Shown here in pieces: positions 56,029 through 64,000 of a DNA stretch of 64,000 bases. The stretch lies in the NCBI GenBank assembly GCA_916700875.1, contig CAKAKS010000068.1, positions 25,450,753-25,514,752 of the forward strand. The letters run 5' to 3'. Every line of letters begins with the position of its first letter. Positions within the stretch are counted from its first letter, which is position 1. This stretch comes from Sebastes aleutianus. Taxonomy: Eukaryota > Chordata > Actinopteri > Perciformes > Sebastidae. Both the position numbers and the translations under genes were made by a program. The notes below the pieces were generated by a model. It was not told where the DNA came from. It did not search any database and saw only the letters and a program-made list of their open reading frames with translations.

Positions 56029-56868
56029 AGGGTTATTTTAGTAAACTAAAACGAAAATAAGCAGTGAAAAATATTGTTAGTAAACTGAAACTTAATAAAA
56101 AACCTATAACCTTTAAGAAAAGCTAAACTGAAATGATATTAACTGGTTAAAAAAGTAATAAAAATGAACGTAAATTCATTCTAGTTTTAGTTTTTTAACT
56201 ATAATGTATCACAATCGGGAAAAAAAGGAGACGGCATGAATTTCCGTCAACTCTCTTGACATTGAACCACAGAAATTGAACGGACTTGACCTTCCAGGAG
56301 ATGACCGACAGTGAAGTAGCGCAAAGAATAAACATAACGGCCATTCCTACACAGTTCTCTAACCATGTATTTTGTAGCTACATACTTCTGAGACATTATA
56401 GTTGGCCCTAACAAAAACAAACTAAAACTACTGTAAAAGTAGTGACAAGGCAGCGGCAATATGTGGCTCGCTGCAATAATTATATATTTTCTGCTGCCGG
56501 GAGGCGTGCTCATGTGTTTCTGGCGGGAAGAAATTCTTTGTAAAATAGGTCAACATGTCACAAGAGTCACAGGAGTTTACTGATTGGCTGTGGATACTCT
56601 CTGGCTGCTGAAAGTCAAACCTTTACCAAATTTTGTTTGGCCGCACTTCGCCGCAGAATCAAACAGCCGTAGCTCGCTGAGTTTGGGAGCAACTCACTCA
56701 ACTTGGGAGCTCGCCGCAGGTCGCACTTCGCCATAAACCTTTCAGAAAAACTGAAATTAAACTAAAACTAGCAAACACACTCAAAACTAAACCTAAACAA
56801 AAATTAAATAATAAAGTCAAAACTAAAATAAAAACTAATTGAAAATTCAAAACTGTTATAACCTTGCT
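56029..56868. mobile_element. hAT-like MITE ('GGTTATTATAGT' family, copy 2)
   Basis: The left end CCAGGGTTATTTTAGTAAAC and the right end AACTGTTATAACCTTG pair as inverted repeats. The interior AACTCTCTTGACATTGAACC matches the copy at 3967-5449. A segment absent from copy 1, about 56420-56735, rich in CGCACTTCGCCGC words, splits it and may be another insertion. Confidence 0.65.
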
Positions 56869-58519
56869 ATAGAATTGGGACATCACATCCTTTTTTAGAG
56901 GGAAATGTAGGATAACTTCATTGTTGGTCTGGTGACCTCACAAAATCCCCAGCCTGGCTCCACCCACCTTCAACCTGTGCATAGGATTAGCCAGCCACAA
57001 CAACTGAAAACACCAGTGTGGGTATGCAGTGCCTTTAAAAATGCATTGCATTTATCAACAAATATAGGAATTCACATTAACTTTCGGTGCTGCAGCAGGG
57101 AAATTACTGATTATTGTTATTTCATTATAATTAGAAAAATGATTACAAAGACTGACTTCACTACCCAACATTATAGGAATGTGAGGTCCATGTTAAGAAG
57201 GGTTTTCTGAGCCAGACAGACACCTTCATTGAGAATATTCATTATAAAGGATTAAAGAGATAGAGAGCTGTACTTCCTGTCTGTTCCATTACATGAATGA
57301 GAATTGATTCAGCAAAACTCTTTACATGCAAAGGCTATCTAATAAATCAAACCCCACTAACTTACTTCTTTGCTTCAATATGCCACAGACACCTCCGTGC
57401 AGAAGACACCACAAACTCCATAAAATACTTAATTACTAACTAAAGAATTCAGTTGTGTGACAGTAAGTGTGCTAAAAAGCCAGTAGTGAAGTATATCGTG
57501 AGAAGTCAACTCCATTGAAGAACAGGCAGTAATGTCTTTGTGTTCTCACAGATGCTGGAGGAGCTGATGGGTGGTGCATCAGTCAGTGGTGTGCATCCTG
57601 CAGTTTGTTTGGCTGCTGCTGCTCGAGGTAGCGCTGAGCAGTGACAAAGGGACGTCTGACAGCATCCATCACAAGACTCCCGAGTCTTTCACGCCCTGAG
57701 CAAACATCTGACAGTGGGGATAGCTTCATTTCATATCAATATCTCATAACCTTTCACTGCCTGTGGCTTTTAACAGACAAATGGAAGGCATAAATGATAA
57801 ATCTCCTGCACCAAGTTAGATTTTATCCATCTTACACTGAAAACTAGATCAGTTGAGTCAAGATGTCCCTTTGAATTTATTGGATGACAAACACTAGGTA
57901 CATGGTGTACGACGTGCAGCAGGATTGAGGACTTTCATTACCAAGGACGCTGATAAGTAACACACGCATTAAATGAGGTGTGATTGTATCCACTGGCACA
58001 TGCTCGTGAGTGTTAACATCACTGTTTTGAGCAGAATAATGCCTGGACAGCTTTGAATAACCCCACACAATGTCACAACGTACTTGCATTTTAAAAAATA
58101 TCCCAGTCAGTTAATTTTTAATTTTCAGTGTCCACAAAAAAGGGGATGGATTCCCACAGACATAAAAAGACACTACTTTGAAGTACAAAGGTTATAAAGC
58201 CTTCATCATAGCTAGATGATTAAAAAACAAGGCCGACGCATATCATTTAGCCACAATAATAAAGCCCTTTTAACTTTTGTACAATAATGAAGCAATGTAC
58301 CTTTATTAAAGAGGAACCCTTTCCCTTTCTTTTGGAAAGTGTTTCAGTACATCAGGAGCACATGCTATGCCATTTATGTAATTTCAAGACTGTTTAGGGA
58401 CACTAGTACGCAGAAATAATCAAACATCATTTTAGAATAGTCAACACATTTATACTGCATTCAAAAACTGCATGGTCTTTGCCCCAGACTGCATGTGATT
58501 AGCATAAAGTGTATGCATG
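56869..58519. other. Intergenic, no supported gene
   Basis: An ATG after TTCTCACAG at 57551 opens about 30 codons (MLEELMGGASVSGVHPAVCL...) but there is no donor, homology or further exon. Nothing else is recognised. Confidence 0.4.
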
Positions 58520-58790
58520 TCTGTACAAAGGAGACTATGGGTACCCATAGAACCCATTTTCATACACATATCTTGAGGTCAGAGGTCAAGGGACCCCTTT
58601 AAAAAGGACCATGCCCTTTTTTCCTTGCCAAAATCTAGCCCTAAATTTGGAGCATTATTTAGCCTCCTTGCTGAAAAGGTAGCATGACATGGTTTTTACC
58701 ATTGCGTTATATCACGGCCAAGTTCCACACTTGGTTTTACAACTTCATTTTCAATACCAGAAGTTCAAGACAATTTTTGTACATGACAAG
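58520..58790. mobile_element. Dispersed fish repeat ('GGGTACCCATAGAACCCATT')
   Basis: GACTATGGGTACCCATAGAA, CATATCTTGAGGTCAGAGGT and CAAGGGACCCCTTTAAAAAG form a block I recognise as repeated in spiny-rayed fish. Class and ends are uncertain. Confidence 0.55.
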
Positions 58791-58989
58791 ATAGATTATG
58801 ATTGCCCATTTGTTCTTTGCAGTCAAGTTTAAGGAGCATTAAGCAGTCACTGCATCACCAGACTTCCCATTAGAAAGCCATGTGAATATGGAAGAGTTTG
58901 ACACAACTTTACACAGAAATATCAGTCCTGCCTCAAGACTGTGGCTACAAAATTGTGCCCCCTGCATAGGGCCACCCGTATCTTATAAT

Positions 58990-59305
58990 TAGAGTTGAGA
59001 CATTTAATGATTAATTGACAATTCAATTAATCGGCAACTATTTTGATAGTCGATTATTTGGTTTGAATACTTTAAAAGAAAAAAAAAAAAAGATTCCAGC
59101 TCCTTAAATGTGAATATTTTCTGGTTTCTTTACTCCTCTGACAGTAAACTGAATATCTTTGAGTTGTGGACAAAACAAGACATTTGAGGACGTCATTTTG
59201 GGCTTTGGGGAACACTGATCAACATTTTATAGACCAAACAATTAATCCATTAATTAAGAAAATAATTAACAAATGAATTGACAATGAAGATAGTTGCAGC
59301 CCTAC
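58990..59305 (-). mobile_element. 'AGGGCTGCAAC' family MITE (copy 3, inverted)
   Basis: It ends GATAGTTGCAGCCCTA, the inverse of the head at 50. The interior (TCTTTGAGTTGTGGACAAAA, TTTTGGGCTTTGGGGAACAC) is the reverse complement of copy 1. It sits about 0.25 kb beyond the rps25 3' end. Confidence 0.75.
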
Positions 59306-59539
59306 TATTACACTCAGTCTTCAGTTTGTTTGACGCTTTACTAAAAATATTATACATTGTATTTTGATCCAGAGTTGGATCATTTTCCTGGCTGTAACTT
59401 TAAACATGACAGTCACTACAAAATGATGATTAGATTGTGACTACATTTTCTTTAACACACCTGGTTGTACATATTACCAAACTAGCAGGTAATCCAGTTA
59501 CTGACACATGACGAACAATAAACAAATACACAGCTGTGA

Positions 59540-59603
59540 TGTTGTCTTTACAGTTTTTATTCACCTTTTATTACAAACGGCCCATCAGAGGAAACAGGAG
59601 AAC
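59540..59603 (-). other. rps25: rps25 terminal exon (3' UTR) with poly(A) signals
   Basis: On the minus strand TTGTCTTGCAG precedes GTTCTCCTGTTTCCTC, and AATAAA occurs at plus positions 59567-59572 and 59556-59561. The stop codon lies in the previous exon, whose donor is TAATCAG|GTACAA, so this exon is untranslated. Confidence 0.65.
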
Positions 59604-59695
59604 CTGCAAGACAATAAAGGCTGCAGGTCAGTGGATGCAGCTTAAAAAAAAGAAGAAAAAAGGTGCAGATGTATTGCTTCTGTTGTTGTACCTGA

Positions 59696-59835
59696 TTATG
59701 CCTTCTCCTTCTTCTTCTCCTTCTCCTTCTCTTTCTCTTCCTTCTCCTTCTCCTCTGCTGCCTCCTCGTCTCCACCCTTGGTGTTACGTGTGTAAATCAG
59801 CTGTGCTCTGTGTTTGGACACCAGTTTGATCATGC
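59696..59835 (-). CDS. rps25: rps25 last coding exon with Lys/Glu repeat tail
   Basis: The exon starts after TCTTCCAG with MIKLVSKHRAQLIYTRNTKG GDEEAAEE, then alternates Glu and Lys to the TAA. The tail DNA on the plus strand is a run of TTCTCC / CTTCTC words (59701-59762), so its length may vary between individuals. Confidence 0.92.
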
Positions 59836-62800
59836 CTGGAAGACAAAACAACACCATGTTCTCCGTCAGCATATTCTCATTTTTATCCACACATTAACCA
59901 TTTCCTATGTTCACTTATATTAGTTACCAGTGAATGTGTGCATCAGATCATTTCAAATGTCAAAGGGTCTAAATGACTCAGTTTCACATCTTCAAAGCCA
60001 TTTTATTATAAAAGAGGACAAAGTGTAAACAAGCATTATATGCGTTCAGCTACGCAGTTGATGTAGCCATCTCAAATATCAGTACGACCACAGCCTTTAG
60101 AGAAGACTGAAAAATGAACTCCTGCTGTTTAAAAACTATTTAATTTCGGCACCATACAGAGAATGTTTCAAATGTCATTACTACCTGCAAATGATGCTGC
60201 CCCGTGCGTGGGACAAGTGATACGGATCCATTTATCAGGACAAAGCTGCTCAGTCGATGAAAACTTGTTTATGCTTTACATAAATTAATGCAGTTTTCAA
60301 ATCTTTATGGTAATACCGCTTTGAAGCTGCGTGGATTTGAGTTCCTGAGACACCGTCACTGAAATGTGACGGGTACTCGATTCATTCCAAGTTCCTACTT
60401 CAATGCTTTATTTTATAAATTTAAAACAGACGGCAAACCTTTTTTTCACAGGTGGCAGATTTCATATAGAAAGAAACCAAGTTCACCATTAGACATCTAA
60501 ACTGTTTGCTTGACATCATCTGGGATGCAAGACTGTACTACGTTATTAAAATGCTTTGAAATCACATTGACTGTTGTACCTCTTGCTCTCATCTAACAAC
60601 TTGTACTTTGAATATTTTGAAGGGGAGTCTAAAACGATTTCAAAAGAAATGACAAACAATGTTGCGGCTATGATTAGTGATGTTAGCAGTGCTCACGCTG
60701 CATATCCATGCAAATCACTGTCATTTGGGAACAACTGATGGAACTGCCACAAAAACACGTTGGCATGGATATGTAACGCGAGCATTTATAACTGTTAAGA
60801 CCGTCAACGAGCAGTGCTGATGACTGTCGGGCAGATTGATGGGATGAGCTTAACGTTGCATCACAATATTGTAGATGACAAAACATGTTATTGTTGCTGT
60901 TTGAACCATCTCCACCTCTAATTCAAAAGATGGATTCTGGCAGATGAGCTTATTCAAGAGTCGAAGGAAACATTCAGCTAAGCTCTAACTTTCAACTTCT
61001 ATTTGACTTTTGCCTGGATCCACTTTTCCCAGTTGATAAAAACATTCATAGTAAACATCTGCTCCTTTGGATAAATTTAAACTTTTCACCAAAATAACCT
61101 TGCTGGACCATCAATCAGGCAAATTCTGTCAGGACTCTCCGGACACAACCTGATGCTGAATTCACACTACGAGCAACAAAAGAAACACAATGACCAGTGT
61201 GGCCAGCTACATTGTCTGCGAGTCGCCGTGTCATTAAATAGCACTGGAAACTAGTTAATGGCATTTTTTTGATTGAACGGAACAAGGTGAAACAAAAACA
61301 TATGATTGGTTGAAGCTTCACTGCGTCAAAAGTTGAGACCAGCTCAGCTTTATTAGTAGTGTGTTACGCCCGTCACACAACAAAGTGTTGGGCATCAGTT
61401 TGTAGCTTTATGTCACCGGCATCCTTTGAAAATGACTTGTAACCTGTTGCTTGTAGTGTTAACACAGCTTGAGCCTTAAGCAGCAACAGTGCTTAAATAT
61501 TGCCATTAAATTACTTAAAAACACGTGTAAAATTATTTTTTACTTCGCGTTAATTTACATTACTCAACAGATAAGTAAGGATCTTTTAGTTGTTTTTTAT
61601 CTAAATAACTAAGCTGATCCAAATTTTACCTATACAGAGTATAAACACAACCAGAAATTGTGTGTAGTAGGATGAAAACCACACCTCAACCACTCTGCCT
61701 TAAGGCAAGCCCTACTAATACAGCCTATCATGACTAATCTGTTAAATCCAAACTCAAATATATTTGATTTGGATGCAGGTATTTGGGGGCTATGGGGCAG
61801 AAAAATTCACCTTTGGCAAGCAGCTCCTGGAGGGCATTCCTGGCAAGGGAGCCACGGATCTTCAGCCTCTCAGACACAACAGCGGGGGTGATGAGCTTGT
61901 AGTTGGGGACTTCTTTGTACAACTTTTCGTAGGTTGCCTTGTCGAAGAGTACCAAGTTGTTGAGCTTATCCCTCACTTTTCCCTTGGACCACTTCTGCTC
62001 AGAGTCACACAGAAATATGTTATGATTAGAAAAGCTTTTATAGCGCACCGTATCAAAGACATATTCAGCAACGACATCAAACCTGAAGAGCAAATTCTGG
62101 ATGAATATTAACCACGGTTTGCATACCTTCTTCTTGGCTTTGCCTCCGGACTTGTTAACTGGGTCCTTGTCCTTTTTGGACTTCCCAGCGTCCTTCTTCT
62201 TATCCTGCTTGGGAGGCTGGAAACAAAGGAGGACAACAAGTTAGATAAACAGATAGATAGTAACTTTATTGATCCAGAGGGAAATTCAAGTTTCCAGCAT
62301 CACAGTTCCACAGTGCAAAAACATGTTAGTAAAAAAGTTAGTAGTGCAAAGTAGAAAAAAATTTAGCAGATATAAAAATACAAGGAGATGAAGAAAACTG
62401 TTAAAAGTGAATATAGTGCAGGGTAACAGCTGTGATACACCACTATTAGAAAAGTGAATGTAGTGTCATATTATGCTAATTTGCCGGTGCATGTAGGTAT
62501 TTTAATTTTCTACATGTTTACATGCTTTTGCAGGACTATTAAAAAAATGAATATAGTGCAGAAGAGACTGTTATAAGTGAGTATAGTGCCTTATTATCTG
62601 TCTTGCATCTCTCACACTCAAACTGGGTCTACATGTGGATCATGTCAGCACATGCTTCAACATCTGTGTATTTAAGTATAAGGATGATTTTGCATTAAGA
62701 TAATGGAGCATGGTTGATGACAAAGCCAGCTGCTTGATGTTAACTCGACTAGCCGGCATGGGATGGCCTTGTCTTGTCTGCGTCAAACCGTTTCAATCCT

Positions 62801-63172
62801 CGCTGTTAGCAGTGATTAATCACATTTTAACAATAAGCAGACATTGTAATAGCTTTACAGTGCTAGAGATTTATGTATACATTCACATAGTTTATTCATT
62901 AACACATAATATCAGCGACAACTGATACGCTCAGGTCATTATCTGCAGCCAGTGGTAACATGAGGGCATGGTGGTGGCGTTAGCTAGCTAGCTGCTGCTA
63001 AATGAGTAAAATCCGACATCTTAATGCTTCATCCACACACTCTTTTCACATTAGTAAGAAAGCACAGTGCTTTAGGCGGATAATCCGAACAATTACAGCT
63101 GGATATACATTCCAGAAAGGTGTAATTTGTTTAATTTGCTTCGTCCTAACGTGTAATAACTGAGCTCACCAT
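59696..63172 (-). CDS. rps25: 40S ribosomal protein S25 (eS25), complete, 138 aa
   Basis: CDS on the complement: 63172..63170 (ATG alone), 62216..62127, 61994..61811, 59835..59696, total 417 nt, phases consistent. The protein reads MPPKQDKKKDAGKSKKDKDP, a Lys-rich N terminus, then WSKGKVRDKLNNLVLFDKAT, the winged-helix core NYKLITPAVVSERLKIRGSL and SKHRAQLIYTRNTKGGD. eS25 is part of the small subunit head, near the tRNA path, and is needed by several IRESs. Odd: human eS25 has 125 aa and a short APAAGEDA tail, while here the tail is about 23 residues of Glu/Lys (AAEEKEKEEKEKEKEKKKEKA) coded by a near-microsatellite. The splice right after ATG and the pyrimidine-rich start site are typical of ribosomal protein genes. 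Confidence 0.96.
59836..61810 (-). other. rps25 intron 3
   Basis: 2-kb intron containing a MITE at about 61161-61462. I looked for C/D or H/ACA snoRNAs, common in ribosomal protein introns, and saw none with convincing box spacing. Confidence 0.5.
61161..61462. mobile_element. MITE with 17-bp TIRs
   Basis: TTCACACTACGAGCAAC at the left and GTTGCTTGTAGTGTTAA at the right pair at 15 of 17 positions. The interior is non-coding, 0.3 kb in all. The family is unnamed by me. Confidence 0.7.
61811..61994 (-). CDS. rps25: rps25 coding exon 3: winged-helix core
   Basis: 61 codons plus one base: KWSKGKVRDKLNNLVLFDKA, TYEKLYKEVPNYKLITPAVV, SERLKIRGSLARNALQELLA K. Acceptor CTGAGCAG, donor CAAAG|GTGAAT. 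Nearly invariant among vertebrates. Confidence 0.96.
62127..62216 (-). CDS. rps25: rps25 coding exon 2: basic N-terminal tail
   Basis: Exactly 30 codons, PPKQDKKKDAGKSKKDKDPV NKSGGKAKKK, between a TTTCCAG acceptor and AAGAAG|GTATGC. Confidence 0.95.
62217..63169 (-). other. rps25 intron 1 with a LINE tail
   Basis: The intron between the ATG exon and exon 2 contains the LINE-like fragment at 62246-62600. The donor is ATG|GTGAGC. Confidence 0.75.
62246..62600 (-). mobile_element. LINE-like 3' tail (copy 2)
   Basis: AGATAGTAACTTTATTGATC CAGAGGGAAATTCAAGTTTC CAGCATCACAG and repeated GAATATAGTGCAG blocks match the copy at 8629-8900. Here only three GATA units remain. A segment at about 62461-62535 is absent from the other copy. 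Confidence 0.6.
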
Positions 63173-63215
63173 GTTTCCTCGTCAAGATGTCGGAGCGAAA
63201 GGAAGTTCACCCCGT
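63170..63215 (-). promoter_or_regulatory. rps25: rps25 first exon with 5'TOP-like start
   Basis: Reading the minus strand, CTTCCTTTCGCTCCGACATC begins at 63205, a C followed by pyrimidines as in TOP mRNAs, which couples translation to mTOR signalling. The untranslated leader to the ATG (63172) would be about 33 nt. No TATA box is needed or seen; the start site is inferred from the motif. Confidence 0.65.
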
Positions 63216-63666
63216 GCAAGAGCCCCTTAGTCAACCCGTAGATGCGGAAATGGGAATAGGGAATTATGGGAAATTGAGTTCTTCCGTGTTTTACCAGTTT
63301 TTTATTGTTATTGGCTGAACAAATTACTGCACACAAGTTATTATACCGGTATGTTTCAGATGATTACAAAGATAAAAAAATAACAAATTATGAGCTCATT
63401 TATATATATTTTTTGCTGTATTTTGACACTTCCGTTTTTTTTTGCTAATGCTTTCTGGTATGATTTGCATTATTGGTTGTCCACTAAATTTATATTTTTT
63501 TCTAAACTAACAAAGGAATATGTTATCATTGCTGGAGCAGGATGATTGTGAATAAGGTGATAGAATAGGATGATTAATTGTACACAGATTTTTTTTAAAT
63601 TTGATTATATGTATATGTGTTTTTGCATGTGTATATACTGCGTGTGCGTATATGTGTATGTATGTA

Positions 63667-63715
<49 letters not shown>

Positions 63716-64000
63716 TTTATAGATTTTATTGTTTTAAATTTTATATCTTTTACTTGTGTATATCCTTTTTACTTATATATCTATTTTTGTATATAATATA
63801 TTTTTTTATTCGTATCTATACTGGTTTATTTTATATTAATATTAGGTTTATTAAGTTTCTTTGTACCGAGAATGTTAGTATTGGGGACGTTTGTGAATGT
63901 TTGTTCTGTTGTTTCAAAATGAACAAAAAACAATAAATATCATATTGAAAAAAAAACAAAGGAAAATGTTATATTTGGTACGATTGTGAAAGATCCCTGT
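63216..64000. other. Right-edge AT-rich sequence with possible LINE tail
   Basis: An (AT)n/(TATG)n tract at about 63640-63708 is followed by T-rich sequence ending CAAAATGAACAAAAAACAAT AAATATC then A-rich, which resembles a LINE 3' end. No gene is seen. Confidence 0.4.
63668..63708. repeat. (AT)n microsatellite
   Basis: About 20 TA units, flanked by TGTATA variants. Confidence 0.95.

Noticed and set aside
57548..57650. Small plus-strand exon opening with ATGCTGGAGGAGCTG
   Set aside because: The acceptor-like TTCTCACAG is good, but the frame ends after about 30 codons with no donor and nothing recognisable.
59536..59829. 97-aa plus-strand frame rich in Ser/Pro/Leu
   Set aside because: It is the antisense of the rps25 last exons, including the Lys/Glu repeat.
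59836..61810. Intronic snoRNA in rps25
   Set aside because: Isolated TGATGA and CTGA words exist but no pair has the spacing and terminal stem of a C/D snoRNA.

Overview
The window is a vertebrate, almost certainly teleost (spiny-rayed fish-like), chromosomal segment. Intron-split genes with GT-AG junctions, many short non-autonomous DNA transposons of types common in fish genomes, LINE tails, a tRNA-derived SINE and abundant microsatellites all point that way. Exon boundaries were set by hand from splice motifs, reading-frame phase and remembered family protein sequences; no alignment or search was run.

Layout, left to right. (1) 1-3.4 kb, minus strand: the 5' end of tnfrsf19 (TROY): a probable non-coding first exon, a signal-peptide exon and the first cysteine-rich-domain exon; the rest lies beyond the left edge. 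(2) 3.7-13.0 kb: a repeat-rich intergenic region between two divergently transcribed genes. (3) 13.6-38.9 kb, plus strand: a complete sacs (sacsin) gene, nine coding exons including one giant 11.55-kb exon, 13,740 nt of CDS giving 4,579 aa, with ubiquitin-like, three Hsp90-type ATPase-like repeat units, J domain and HEPN domain. (4) 39.7-53.3 kb, minus strand: a complete sgcg (gamma-sarcoglycan) gene, seven coding exons, 290 aa, plus a probable non-coding first exon. Its 3' end faces the sacs 3' end about 0.8 kb away. (5) 53.5-59.5 kb: intergenic, with a compound microsatellite, a degenerate tandem repeat and dispersed repeats. (6) 59.5-63.2 kb, minus strand: a complete rps25 gene, 138 aa, with a 5'TOP-like start and an unusual Lys/Glu-rich tail. 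(7) 63.2-64 kb: AT-rich sequence with a LINE-like tail.

The order and relative strands tnfrsf19(-), sacs(+), sgcg(-) match human 13q12.12 (SGCG+, SACS-, TNFRSF19+) read in reverse, so this is an ancient microsynteny block. rps25 next to sgcg is not the human arrangement (human RPS25 is at 11q23). The genes do not form a pathway: a TNF-receptor family member, a giant co-chaperone of neurons, a muscle membrane glycoprotein and a ribosomal protein. I found no prokaryotic-style system, CRISPR array, virus or clearly novel gene. The less ordinary items are the nested transposons, an inverted repeat, the tandem repeats and the extended RPS25 tail.
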